From CAYYJR01 sp964472305 (GTDB lineage: Bacteria; Armatimonadota; Hebobacteria; CAIYQO01): a stretch of 64,000 bases of DNA. Below the pieces are notes generated by a model. That model saw only the letters and a list, made by a program, of their open reading frames with translations. It was not told where the DNA came from and made no database searches. Location of the stretch: the NCBI GenBank assembly GCA_964472305.1, contig CAYYJR010000005.1, positions 124,001 to 188,000 on the forward strand, in the 5' to 3' direction. The position numbers and the translations under genes were made by a program. Positions 16,440-26,185 of the stretch are shown piece by piece (the stretch's first letter is position 1; each line of letters begins with the position of its first letter).

Positions 16440-19400
16440 ATGAAGCTGTTTACACTACGTATCGCTCTGGGGCTGCTGTTGGCGCTGACACTCGGTGCCG
16501 CCGTTGCCGGCGGCGGTCCGCAGAACGTGTTGATCGTGGTCAATAGTCAGAGCAAGGAATCGCTGGAGATCGGCAATGCGTATCGGCGCGCGCGGGATAT
16601 CCCGTATCGTCAACTGCTCGCTATCCAGGCGCCCACCACATTTTCTATCACCAATGCCACCTATGTGAACGCGATCGAGACGCCTATCCGCGCGTATCTC
16701 AAAAACCAGCAGCTTGGCGAGGAAATCACCACCATTGTGCTCACGCGCGGGTTGCCGCAACTGGTCACCGTGCAGAATGGCCGTTCGGTCGCGAGCCTGC
16801 TGGCGGCGATGGATTTACCGCGCGACGGAAAAAATCCTTTCGCGCGCCTGCTCAATCCCTATTGCGGCGCCCCGGTTGCTTTTTCACGGCGCCAGGATTC
16901 CCTGCGAGGCATGTATCTGGTGTCGGTGTTACATGGGTATCACACGGGAGATATCCGCCGCGACATCGCACAGGGGGTGGATGCGGACGGCACGGCGCCC
17001 GCGGGACGCTTCGTGTTGCAGGCCAGCCCACAGATTCCGCGCGCCACCCATGCCGGCGCCGCGGACCTGCTCACGTTGCGCGGCCTGCAAGTTGATGTGA
17101 CGGATGCTCTGCCGCAGGACCACACCGGCTTGATGGGGTATTTCTCCGGCGGCTTTTTCAGCGGGCTCACCCGTGAGGGAATCGCCTCGTGCACCTTCCG
17201 TCCCGGTGCCATCGCCGACCTGGCACAAAACTACAGCGCGGCGGAGAACAATTTTGACGATAGTCAGCCACCCGTATTGTTTCCAGTGAGCTGGCTGGTG
17301 CAGGCGGGCGTCACCGGCGTGCACGGCGTGGTCGGCGACGCGGGCATGAACAGCATTCCCATGGTAGCCAACCAGCAACTGCTGCTCGACCGTTACACCA
17401 ACGGTTTCTCGCTGGCGGAAAGCTTTTACGCGGCGCTCCCTTACCTGTGCTGGCAGAATGTGATTATCGGCGATCCGCTGTGCACGCCGTATGCACAGCG
17501 CCCCGCCGTGGAGATCACGCTGGGCGAGGAAACGCAGGGGGTGCTGCCGGTGCAGGTTACCGCCGTCGCGCAAACCCGCGGCACGGCCATCGGCCGCATT
17601 GACCTCTACCTTGATGATCGCTTCCTGAAAACCATCTATGAGCCGGCGAAAGCCGTGGTGACCGTGCGCGTGGGTGACGCGGCAGTGCAATACCGGTTGC
17701 CGCGCGGCGCAACGCTGCGCACGCTGCTGGAAGAATTGGCGAAGGCGATCAATGCCAACCCGGATTTCGCGACCGCGGACGACGGCGTGCGCGCGGTGGC
17801 CATGCCGCAGACGAGTTCGCTGCAACTCATCGCGCGCTCGCCTGGCACGGAAGCCAACAATCTCCGCGTCGCCGTCATGGTGGACGGCGATCAACACGCG
17901 CCCTCTCCCATCAGCGCGCGCCTGGAGCATGCGACGTTGTCCGGCGGTGGTGTTGGTCCCACCTCGGCCCGCGGCACGTTGTCCTTCGTCGGACGTCGAG
18001 TGAAACCGGGTGACGAAGTGATCGTGCAGATTCAACAGGAGCGCATCCGCTATGTGGTGCCGGAGGGGAAAGCCACGTTGCCGGCGCTGCTGGATGCGCT
18101 GGTCGGATTGATTGAAGCGACGCCTTCACTACAGCAGTGGAGCGGCGTGCATGCGGTGCGCGATCGGAATGGCATGCCGTTTATCAGTCTGGAAGCACGC
18201 ACCGCGGGTGAACAAGGCAACCTCATTCCGTATCAGTTAACCGTGAAGCCGGTTGAGGGATCGCAGTTGAAGGGGTATCCGGACATGCCGATGCATCTTA
18301 GCGGCGGGCATGACGGCAGCGCGGCTAACGCCGATATTCATTTTGTGTTCGGCGAAGCCACCGCCCACGGCGAGTATCAACTCGACACCACCGCGCTGGA
18401 CGACGGATATCACCGGCTCCGCGCGGTGGCATATGATAGCTCACCGGCGCAGGTGCAGGTAAGCGCGCACGCCGCCTGCATAGTAAAGCACAGCGAGGCG
18501 CCGCCGGTGGTTACCCTGCCGGAGATCATCGGACCGGCTTGCGAGGAAGTGACGGTGCCGATAACGGTCAATGAGCGCGTCAGCCGGGTGGAAATTTTCG
18601 TCGATGGCCTGATGTTGCGCGCCGTCGCCGCGGCGCCGTTTACCATTCGCCTGCCGTTGAATTCGCTGGGCGCCGGCAGCCATGATATCTGGGCGGTCGG
18701 CTATGACGCAGACGGCAAAGCGTGCATCTCGCCCCCCGCGACGCTGGAGGTGATTACGCCGCCGGAAGTGCGCCGGGTGACGCCGGGTTTCGCCGTGCTG
18801 GGAGGGGGCATCGTACATCGCATCGCCGGCACCGGTTTTCAACCCAACTGTACGGTGTCGCTGTCCGGTGTGCCGGCGCGGGCAGTCACTGTGCTCAGTC
18901 CGAATCTGCTGGAGGTGGTGAGCGATGCCGGACCGGCCGGCAAGGGAGCGGTTGAGGTGACAAATCCCGATGGGCTGGCCAACAGCCTGCCCAACGCATT
19001 CGAATATTACCAGCCGCGCGTCGCCTCGGTACAGATCTCACCGACCAGCGATATCCTGGACGCCGGACGCTCTACCCGTTTCACCACGCGTAGCTTCGAC
19101 CAGTTTGGCTGCCTTATCAAGGCGCCGTATACCTGGGAACTGATCGGGGCCGGCAAGCTGACGCCGGATGGCGTCTTCACGGCGCCAAATACGGAAGGCA
19201 CCTCGCTGGTGCGCGTCAATTATCCTGACGGCAAGCTCTCCGCTCGCGCGCAGGTGACAGTGGGCACGGCGCCGTTGCGCGATGGCCGTCTGCGGCAGTG
19301 GCTGGTGCTGGGACCGTTCCCTGATCCGGACAACACCGTGCTGACGAAACCACTCTTCGACGAGGTGGGCTGCGCGCCCGCGCATGGTGATCCGATGGCC

Positions 19401-19796
19401 GGGGTGAACTGGCAGAGTCTGTCCGTCGCGACGGATTTCGTCGATTTCGCCTCCACCCTGTCTCCCAACACCAACGCCGTCGCCTATGCGCACGTCTACT
19501 TGCGCACACCCGCCGACAGCGATGCCGCGCTGGTCTTCGGCGCCAACGACGGCATCGCCATCTGGCTCAACGGCGAACAGTGCTTCTTCCAGCAGATCCG
19601 TCGCACCGCGGCCGATCCCGATCAAACCACCCTTCCCATCACCCTGCGCGCGGGTTGGAACCGTCTGCTGGTGAAGGTGGATCAGGAATCCGGCGGTTGG
19701 GGCTTTTACCTACGCCTGGTCAGCCGCACCAACACTCCGTTGAAAGATATCGTATTCGCCCTCGACCGCCCGCAACTCCCGGCGGAGGAGAAATAA
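16440..19796 (+). CDS. Secreted TIGR03790-family protein with Ig/IPT-like and C-terminal jelly-roll domains
   Basis: An exported protein of 1118 residues and unknown function. A signal peptide (MKLFTLRIALGLLLALTLG) precedes the TIGR03790 region, recognised by NVLIVVNSQSKESLEIGNAY near the start, the YLVSVLHGYH stretch and the later PYLCWQNVIIGDPLCTPY. Beta-rich segments follow, including two similar low-conservation units around residues 400-620, an Ig-like unit, an IPT/TIG-like unit (VRRVTPGFAVLGGGIVHRIA) and a final domain with LRQWLVLGPFPDPDNTVLTK and NDGIAIWLNGEQ, which resembles ligand-binding jelly rolls of secreted glycosidases. The ATG at 16440 is chosen for the signal peptide; upstream in-frame sequence has none. 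The family is scattered in Planctomycetota, Acidobacteriota and Armatimonadota. Confidence 0.85.
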   Translation: MKLFTLRIALGLLLALTLGAAVAGGGPQNVLIVVNSQSKESLEIGNAYRRARDIPYRQLLAIQAPTTFSITNATYVNAIETPIRAYLKNQQLGEEITTIVLTRGLPQLVTVQNGRSVASLLAAMDLPRDGKNPFARLLNPYCGAPVAFSRRQDSLRGMYLVSVLHGYHTGDIRRDIAQGVDADGTAPAGRFVLQASPQIPRATHAGAADLLTLRGLQVDVTDALPQDHTGLMGYFSGGFFSGLTREGIASCTFRPGAIADLAQNYSAAENNFDDSQPPVLFPVSWLVQAGVTGVHGVVGDAGMNSIPMVANQQLLLDRYTNGFSLAESFYAALPYLCWQNVIIGDPLCTPYAQRPAVEITLGEETQGVLPVQVTAVAQTRGTAIGRIDLYLDDRFLKTIYEPAKAVVTVRVGDAAVQYRLPRGATLRTLLEELAKAINANPDFATADDGVRAVAMPQTSSLQLIARSPGTEANNLRVAVMVDGDQHAPSPISARLEHATLSGGGVGPTSARGTLSFVGRRVKPGDEVIVQIQQERIRYVVPEGKATLPALLDALVGLIEATPSLQQWSGVHAVRDRNGMPFISLEARTAGEQGNLIPYQLTVKPVEGSQLKGYPDMPMHLSGGHDGSAANADIHFVFGEATAHGEYQLDTTALDDGYHRLRAVAYDSSPAQVQVSAHAACIVKHSEAPPVVTLPEIIGPACEEVTVPITVNERVSRVEIFVDGLMLRAVAAAPFTIRLPLNSLGAGSHDIWAVGYDADGKACISPPATLEVITPPEVRRVTPGFAVLGGGIVHRIAGTGFQPNCTVSLSGVPARAVTVLSPNLLEVVSDAGPAGKGAVEVTNPDGLANSLPNAFEYYQPRVASVQISPTSDILDAGRSTRFTTRSFDQFGCLIKAPYTWELIGAGKLTPDGVFTAPNTEGTSLVRVNYPDGKLSARAQVTVGTAPLRDGRLRQWLVLGPFPDPDNTVLTKPLFDEVGCAPAHGDPMAGVNWQSLSVATDFVDFASTLSPNTNAVAYAHVYLRTPADSDAALVFGANDGIAIWLNGEQCFFQQIRRTAADPDQTTLPITLRAGWNRLLVKVDQESGGWGFYLRLVSRTNTPLKDIVFALDRPQLPAEEK

Positions 19797-19980
19797 CGGG
19801 AAGGAACGAACCGCGGAATACATCGAGAACGCAGTGTTTCGCCGTCGCAATTCGCAATGACCGCGTTATTCGGAGTTTGTTCTTCTTCTCGTTCAGGGCA
19901 GCCACCTACGGCACCCGCATCAGGAAAATTCCGTACTCATTATTCATTATGCACCCTGAATTATTCCTCCCGCCTGCTGT

Positions 19981-22900
19981 TTACTTCGCCGCAGGGCCTG
20001 CCTGGTAGTGGCGTATAACCTCGGTTGGGGTGAAAGCGCGGTCGTGCACGGCGACAAGGTAGTAGGTGCCGAGGAACGGACGCATACCGTCGTACTGATT
20101 GCCGAGTAACAGCGGGGTGTTGGACGTCCACAGTTCCTGGCGCCAGTTAAACGGCTTCACGGCGCTCTTTTGCCCATTGAAGTAGCAACTGGTAAGGGTG
20201 CCGTCCCAGGTGATGACGACGTGCAGCAGTCCGATGCGGAAGCCGGGGAAGGGGATGGTATGCGGGTTGATGAGTTGCAGCGCGGAGCCGGGGCCGGCGG
20301 TGACGGCGAAGGTGCCTGAGTGGCAACCCAGTGCGAAGTTGCGCTCGGTATTGTTGTTTTCCCACGCGAACAGGCTGCTTTCCCACCCGGGCGACACGTA
20401 GAGCGTGCTGGGTGACACCCAGAACTCAAAGGTGCACGCCTTGTTTTTCGCAATGGCGTTGAGTTTTTCGGCGCGCGCGATGGACGTCAGCGTAGTCGAG
20501 GTGAACAGTTCCAGCCCTTGCTGGGGCAGCCAGCGCACTTTCTCCGGTGCGAGAATCGTCAAATCGAGCGCTGGCGCGGTTTTACTGACATCATGCACCA
20601 CCTTGCCCGGTGCTTCGTTGAAGCGATAGAGCAGGATGGCGTGCGAGTCGTCGCGGCCAACCTTTGCGTTGAAGACCGGCAGTAGCAGGTGCGCGCTGGG
20701 CGAGACCGCATCACCATCGCGCGCGGTGAATTGATACCAGTGCGTGCCGGGTTTCGTCGGCGTGCAGGAAGCGCGCAGGCCGTTGATCGTCACCGCGCGT
20801 TCTCCCGACGGCGCGGCGTGCGACGCCACCTGCAGCCGCGGTGTGTTGCCGGTGGTGGAGCATGCAGTGGCGAAAGATAGCGGCAGCGCTTGACCGACGT
20901 TCAGCCATTCCGGGTAATCGGGTTGGTCCAGCGTGATCCGCGTCTCACGTCGCGGTTTCGGCGGGTTGGCGAAGCGCAAGCGCGCGCGGGCCAGCATGAT
21001 GCCATTGTCGTCGGTCCAGATCGCCGGCACGCCGCCGACCAGCGGTTGCGGGTCTTCGAAGGTAATCGCTTGCTTCCCTTCCACCCACAGTTCAACGGTA
21101 TTCCCATGCTTGCGCAACTCCAGGTGGAACCAATCGCGATGACCGCGATCCTTGTCCGGCAGAGCAATACCTACCGTGCCCACTTCCACGCCATTACGCA
21201 ATAGCACAGTACGCTTGTTCGGAGTGCCCAGCGGGTCGGGGGCGCCGAGAATGGCGGCGTAACCTGAGCGCGGGTTATGCCCGTCTCCACAGATGGTGAT
21301 GGCCAGATTGCGATACCGGTAATCATACGTTTGTCGTGAGCGCGGGTATTCCATTTTCACGCCCAGGTATGCCTCGAAGCTATGATCGCCGCTGAATTGC
21401 TGCTTGTGCCAGAGCACGACGTCACCGTGGCTCCACCCGCCCAGGAATGACCATTTCGGCTCACACGACCAGCGTACTGAAGGCATCCACGTGCCTTCGC
21501 CGATCCAATCCACCGGTGCATCGGCGAAGAGATAATCGAGCACGTTGTGTCCCATTGCCACCGCATCGCGTGTCTGCGTGAAGGCGCCGTCGGCACGGAA
21601 AAATGGTCGCCACCCCGTCGGCGCCTGCGGATCTATCGCTTCGACTACTTTCTCACCATCCACCTCCAGCCATAACCGCGGGCCGGCGCGATGGAGGCGC
21701 AGGCTGTATTCTTCATTGGCCTGCAGTGCATCGCCGGAGCGCGAGGCCAACAGCGTGCTGTCGCGATAAATGCTGTAAGCGGTTTTGCCGTCCTCCTCAC
21801 GCTGTATCACCGCCCGATTGCCGAGGGCGGGATTTTTGCCATCGTTGTTCAGTCCCAGCCAGAGCTCGCCGCCGCTGGCCTGGGTGGGTGTCAACACCAG
21901 TGCCAGCCGATGGTCGCCATAGAATTCATGCTGATACTGGTACACCGCCTGTTGTCCGGGATACGGCACCCAATCCTTTGCCCATTCCTGCATCATCGGA
22001 TCGTCGAGAATCCTGCGGCTCAGACGTTTCTGCTGCGATTCGACGATCATATCGGTGTTTAACGCGTGTCCATACGCGGTCACGTCATCGAAAACGGCGC
22101 CCCGTGCGCCTTCGGCATACAGGCCGATGCCGCCGCGCCAGGGCGTAAGGTTGGTGACCGTCAGCCGCACCTGGCCGTCGATCGACACGCGCAGCCCGTC
22201 CAGGCGAGAATCAACTTCGAACTTATACCATTGTCCCGGCAGATAACCGCCGCGGCTCTGGGTAATCAGTGTGCGTTGACCCGCGACTAATCGAAACAGG
22301 GTGAGTTGCCCGCCCAGCGCGCTGTGGTCATTGGCCGGGCTCCAGCGCAAGAGCAAACCATTCTTTGCGTCGCGCATATTGACCGCCACCCCGATCGCGC
22401 CGTTCACGGGCGGGCAGAGGGATGCCGTCAACATATAATCTTCCCAGAACGGTTTTCCGGTGGTGCAAAGCGCCGGGCCATTCGGATTGCCACCGACCCA
22501 GGCGAATGGATTTTGGGCGAACTGGGTGAAGGTAAAGCGATTGGCGTTGCCCAGCGCATCTTTATCCCATGCCGATTGCAGTTGCCAGGTGCCGCTTTGC
22601 GGGGTCCACGCGCCGAGTTCATTCTTCTGCGCGTCCTTGCTGTTCTTGCTGTTGGGGCTGCGCATGAAGTTATCGGCAAAGACTACGGGCTCCAGCGGTT
22701 GCACGCGCGACTCGATAACCGTCCACCCCGCACCCGCGAGAATACCGGCCTCGCTGCCGGGCGCCCGCGGCACCTGCGCGCGAAAGATCAGCGTCTCGCC
22801 GCGCTGCAATCCCAACACGTCGCCGCGGCGTATCACCGTCAGCGCATAGGGTGTGCCGGGCGTTACGTCTGCGTTGACCTTCCACTGTTGACCGGGCTTC

Positions 22901-23157
22901 CCGTTGACGACTGTCTCGATGGTGATAAATTTTGGGGTGAGAGTGATGCCGGTCCAGGTGTTACCGTTCCATTCGAGTTGCAGCACCAATGCGCTGCCAG
23001 GTGCGATCGTTTTTGCCGGCAGTAAATTGAGTAGGCAATCGTATTGCTCGGCGCCCACTTCCATGCTGAATTGTTCGGGTACGGCGCTGCCGGCCAGCAC
23101 TGTCCCAGCGATCCCCAGCAAGCAGCACAGCAGGATCGCGCGCATCCACAGTCCCAT
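19981..23157 (-). CDS. Large secreted LamG/DUF1080-like repeat protein
   Basis: A 1058-residue exported protein built from concanavalin-like beta-sandwiches. A signal peptide (MGLWMRAILLCCLLGIAGTV) is followed by at least three DUF1080-like units, seen from repeating phrases such as WYKFEVDSRLDGLRVSIDG, YSLRLHRAGPRLWLEVDGEK and WFHLELRKHGNTVELWVEGK. The end (about residues 840-1058) is a LamG_3-type domain with AILLYRFNEAPGKVVHDVS, CTFEFWVSP and LLHVVITWDGTLTSCYFNGQ. The ATG at 23157 has AAGGAG 6 nt upstream. No catalytic residues are apparent; a carbohydrate-binding or adhesive role near the neighbouring GH2 enzyme is a guess. It is divergent from that enzyme, sharing a 304-bp upstream region. 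Confidence 0.85.
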   Translation of the reverse strand: MGLWMRAILLCCLLGIAGTVLAGSAVPEQFSMEVGAEQYDCLLNLLPAKTIAPGSALVLQLEWNGNTWTGITLTPKFITIETVVNGKPGQQWKVNADVTPGTPYALTVIRRGDVLGLQRGETLIFRAQVPRAPGSEAGILAGAGWTVIESRVQPLEPVVFADNFMRSPNSKNSKDAQKNELGAWTPQSGTWQLQSAWDKDALGNANRFTFTQFAQNPFAWVGGNPNGPALCTTGKPFWEDYMLTASLCPPVNGAIGVAVNMRDAKNGLLLRWSPANDHSALGGQLTLFRLVAGQRTLITQSRGGYLPGQWYKFEVDSRLDGLRVSIDGQVRLTVTNLTPWRGGIGLYAEGARGAVFDDVTAYGHALNTDMIVESQQKRLSRRILDDPMMQEWAKDWVPYPGQQAVYQYQHEFYGDHRLALVLTPTQASGGELWLGLNNDGKNPALGNRAVIQREEDGKTAYSIYRDSTLLASRSGDALQANEEYSLRLHRAGPRLWLEVDGEKVVEAIDPQAPTGWRPFFRADGAFTQTRDAVAMGHNVLDYLFADAPVDWIGEGTWMPSVRWSCEPKWSFLGGWSHGDVVLWHKQQFSGDHSFEAYLGVKMEYPRSRQTYDYRYRNLAITICGDGHNPRSGYAAILGAPDPLGTPNKRTVLLRNGVEVGTVGIALPDKDRGHRDWFHLELRKHGNTVELWVEGKQAITFEDPQPLVGGVPAIWTDDNGIMLARARLRFANPPKPRRETRITLDQPDYPEWLNVGQALPLSFATACSTTGNTPRLQVASHAAPSGERAVTINGLRASCTPTKPGTHWYQFTARDGDAVSPSAHLLLPVFNAKVGRDDSHAILLYRFNEAPGKVVHDVSKTAPALDLTILAPEKVRWLPQQGLELFTSTTLTSIARAEKLNAIAKNKACTFEFWVSPSTLYVSPGWESSLFAWENNNTERNFALGCHSGTFAVTAGPGSALQLINPHTIPFPGFRIGLLHVVITWDGTLTSCYFNGQKSAVKPFNWRQELWTSNTPLLLGNQYDGMRPFLGTYYLVAVHDRAFTPTEVIRHYQAGPAAK

Positions 23158-23461
23158 CGAGAACTCCTTCAATTCTTCGCCGGCGGCAAAACAAGGCAGC
23201 GTCAGGCGCAGTTATACACTTCACGGTGATCGTAGGGGCACAGGTGGTAGACCACGGCACGCATCCATGCGACCCCTCGCCAGTTCTGACGCCAAGTGGC
23301 GTAAAGAACGGCTCATTTCATTAGACAATCACAATAATAAGTTGTTGTACCCGCGAACGCAATCCCCATGCCATTCTTGCGATGAATTTGCCACGGACGG
23401 CAGGCAAATGGTGAGAGCCGGCGAAATACAGCATACTGAATTTCAGACGAGAGGAGTCGGC
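23158..23461. other. Divergent regulatory region between the LamG protein and GH2 genes
   Basis: A 304-bp region without a gene. It holds a clean dyad, ACGCCA (23289-23294), AG, TGGCGT (23297-23302), flanked by TTCT and AGAA, which looks like a repressor site. It also has an AT-rich CAATAATAAGTTG stretch near 23330-23345. No confident promoter hexamer pair was found. Confidence 0.45.
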
Positions 23462-25990
23462 ATGAGCGGCACGCTGTCATTGAACGGAACCTGGGGGTTG
23501 ACCTGGGCGGAAGGATCGCCCCTGGTGCCGCCCCATCATTACACCGGCACCACATTGCACGGACGTCGGCTGCTGCCCGCTGCCGTGCCGGCGCCTATCC
23601 ACCGCGTACTGCTCGATGCCGGATTGCTTGACGATCCGAATGCCGGATTAGGCTCGCTGAAGGCACGCTGGGTGGAGGAGCAATTCTGGATTTATCGCCA
23701 GCAAATCACCGTGCCGGATGAGGCAGCGGAGCAGGCGGCTTGGTTGACATTCGAACGGCTGGAATACGAGGCGGTGATCTGGCTGAATGGCGAGGAGATC
23801 GCCCACCACGCCAACGCGCATCGTCCGGCCTGTGTGAATGTGACAGGCAAACTGCGCGCGGGCGAAAACCTGCTGGTGGTGCGCCTGTCGACGGGTATGC
23901 ACTCCGCCGCGGATAAACCGGCAAATGCCTTCCAGGTCGCCGAAATCGGTTTGCTCACCAAGCGCCATTGGCACCGTCACCCGCAATACCAGAGCGGGTG
24001 GGATTGGAACGCGCGTCTGGTGAATGTGGGCATTCTGGGTGATGTGCGGTTGGATTGGCACGCGGGGCCGCGCCTCGCACAGGCGGCGGTGTTCGCCGTA
24101 CCGAGCGCCGATTTAAGCGCGGCTGTCGTACATGTCCGCGCCTGCGCCGAGCATGCCGGCACGGCGCCGGTGTCGGCGGTGTTACGCGCGCGCGTGCTGG
24201 AAACCGGGCAGGAGACCACCTGCGCCGTCAGCGTGCCGCCCGGCGCAAGCACGCACGACGCCGTGATCAAACTCGCTAACCCGCGCTTGTGGTGGCCCAT
24301 CGGCCATGGCGAACCGTTCCGCTATACCGTCGAGGTGATGCTGGAGGCGGCTGGCGAGCGACAGGTGATCACGCGAAAAACCGGCATCCGCCGCGTGGAG
24401 ATCGACCAATCGCCGCACCCGGTGGAAGGTCGTCACTTTATCCTGACCATTAACAATCGACCTATTTTTTGCAAAGGGGGCAACTGGGTGCCGGCGGATT
24501 TGCTGTATAGCACGGTGACGCCGGAGCGTACGCGTGCGCTGGTGGCGTTGGCGCGCGATGCCAACTTCAACTTGTTGCGCGTGTGGGGTGGGGGCGCCTT
24601 CGCCGATCACGCGCTCTGTGATGCTTGTGACGAAGCGGGATTGCTCATCTGGCACGACTTCCTCTTCGCCTGCGCGAAATTCCCGGCGGACGACCCTGAC
24701 TTTGCCACTGAGGTGCAGACCGAGATCACCTGGGCGGTGCGCGAACTGGCGCATCATCCGTCATTGGTTGTCTGGTGCGGCAACAACGAGATCGAGTGGG
24801 GCGACTGGGGCTGGGGCTACGACAGGGACGCGCCGATGTTTCCGCATCACGCGCTGTTTCACCGCGCCATCCCGCGCATCGTGGACGCGGAAGACCGCTC
24901 AACTCCGTATTGGCCCAGTTCACCATATTCGCCGGATTTCAAAACTCCCAACGACTCCACCGTGGGCGATCAGCACCCATGGACCGTTTCCATGGAGGCG
25001 GGTGGTGCGAACTGGTGGAAATATCGCACGCTTGCGGATCGTTTCCCCAATGAAGGCGGCGTGCTCGGAGCGTCATCGCCCGCCACGCTGCGGCAATTCC
25101 TGCCCGCCGGCGAGCAGTACCTGGGATCGCCGAGTTGGGATCACCACGATAACCCATTCGCCTGCATCGATGTGGTGCAGGGTGCACAGGGACACGCCTA
25201 CCAGACGGTGGAATTGTGGCTCGCGCGCAATCCGCAGGAAATGGCGTGGGAGGATTACGCCTTCGCCAGCGCGTTGCTGCAGGCGGAAGGCTTGAGCGAA
25301 TACATCGTCAACTATCGACGTCGCATGTTCAGCAGCGCGTCGGCGATTTTCTGGATGTATAATGATTCGTGGCCCGTCACCCACGGCTGGACCATCGTCG
25401 ATTACTACCTGCGCAAAAAACTCGCGTATCATCCCGTGCGCCGCGCATTCCAGCCGGTCACCGTGGTGGTGGCCATGGAAAACGAGGCAGTCACGGTGTT
25501 CGGAGTGAACGATACCCCGCACCCCTGGCAGGGTGAAGTGCGTTACGGCCTCTTCACGCTGGCCGGCGCGCTGCCGCGCGAGGAGACGCTGCCGGTCACA
25601 CTGGCCGCCAACACCGCTACTCCGCTGGCGCACTTCCCTCGCGCGGAATGGGACGCGCTGGGGCTTGCCCAAACCGGCGCCTTCGCCGTGCTGTACCAGC
25701 AGGGAACGTGTATCGCCCAGCACCGTCTGTTCCTTGCCCGCTTCCACGAACTGGAATTCGCCATCCCGACCATCGAGATAACGGTTGAGCACAGCACGCT
25801 CATCCTGCGAGCCGACGCCTTTGCCTGGGGTGTCTGCCTGGACGTAGACGGCGAACTCCCGCTGGCCGACAACTGTTTCGACTTGCTGCCTGGCATACCG
25901 TATACGTTGCCGTGGGCGACGGAACTCGGCGAACCGCGGATCGTGCATATCGGCAGCAGAGATGCGGTAAATGAGCGCACACCGCAGTAG
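23462..25990 (+). CDS. Glycoside hydrolase family 2, beta-mannosidase-like
   Basis: An 842-residue enzyme likely to release mannose (or a related sugar) from beta-linked glycans by retaining hydrolysis. Order: N-terminal jelly roll (LNGTWGLTWAEG, WLTFERLEYEAVIWLNGEE), Ig-like domain, TIM barrel starting at FCKGGNWVPADLLYS, then a C-terminal beta domain. RVWGGGAFADH and LIWHDFLFACAKFP are beta-mannosidase hallmarks. The acid/base Glu is residue 443 in WCGNNEIEW, and the likely nucleophile is Glu531 in FPNEGGVLG, where many relatives have SEFG. The ATG at 23462 has AGGAG 5 nt upstream; a much longer open frame upstream is only the antisense of the LamG gene. No signal peptide, so probably cytoplasmic and fed by imported oligosaccharides. 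Confidence 0.92.
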   Translation: MSGTLSLNGTWGLTWAEGSPLVPPHHYTGTTLHGRRLLPAAVPAPIHRVLLDAGLLDDPNAGLGSLKARWVEEQFWIYRQQITVPDEAAEQAAWLTFERLEYEAVIWLNGEEIAHHANAHRPACVNVTGKLRAGENLLVVRLSTGMHSAADKPANAFQVAEIGLLTKRHWHRHPQYQSGWDWNARLVNVGILGDVRLDWHAGPRLAQAAVFAVPSADLSAAVVHVRACAEHAGTAPVSAVLRARVLETGQETTCAVSVPPGASTHDAVIKLANPRLWWPIGHGEPFRYTVEVMLEAAGERQVITRKTGIRRVEIDQSPHPVEGRHFILTINNRPIFCKGGNWVPADLLYSTVTPERTRALVALARDANFNLLRVWGGGAFADHALCDACDEAGLLIWHDFLFACAKFPADDPDFATEVQTEITWAVRELAHHPSLVVWCGNNEIEWGDWGWGYDRDAPMFPHHALFHRAIPRIVDAEDRSTPYWPSSPYSPDFKTPNDSTVGDQHPWTVSMEAGGANWWKYRTLADRFPNEGGVLGASSPATLRQFLPAGEQYLGSPSWDHHDNPFACIDVVQGAQGHAYQTVELWLARNPQEMAWEDYAFASALLQAEGLSEYIVNYRRRMFSSASAIFWMYNDSWPVTHGWTIVDYYLRKKLAYHPVRRAFQPVTVVVAMENEAVTVFGVNDTPHPWQGEVRYGLFTLAGALPREETLPVTLAANTATPLAHFPRAEWDALGLAQTGAFAVLYQQGTCIAQHRLFLARFHELEFAIPTIEITVEHSTLILRADAFAWGVCLDVDGELPLADNCFDLLPGIPYTLPWATELGEPRIVHIGSRDAVNERTPQ

Positions 25991-26018
25991 ACGCCTCTCA
26001 CCAGGGTAAGGTAATACG

Positions 26019-26062
26019 GCACGGTATGGAAGCTCGATGGCCGTCGAACTTCCATACCGTGC
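26019..26062. terminator. Long perfect hairpin between convergent genes
   Basis: GCACGGTATGGAAG (26019-26032) and its complement (26049-26062) form a 14-bp stem around a 16-nt loop that can pair further as TCGA/TCGA. It lies between the ends of the GH2 and rtcB genes. There is no T-run, so intrinsic termination would be weak, but position and strength suggest a shared terminator. Confidence 0.6.
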
Positions 26063-26185
26063 TATATCTGTACAGGTACCCGCCATTTACGCATAACGAC
26101 ACAGCGAAATGTCTGGCCACTGTATACAGGCTTGGGAAAACTATTGCAGCCTGATAGCGTCTGATTTTCTGGTATAGTTTACTCT

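Noticed and set aside
22904..23461. N-terminal extension of the GH2 frame by 186 codons
   Set aside because: It overlaps the start of the divergent LamG gene and the intergenic region; the ATG at 23462 has a good ribosome site and begins where the GH2 fold begins.
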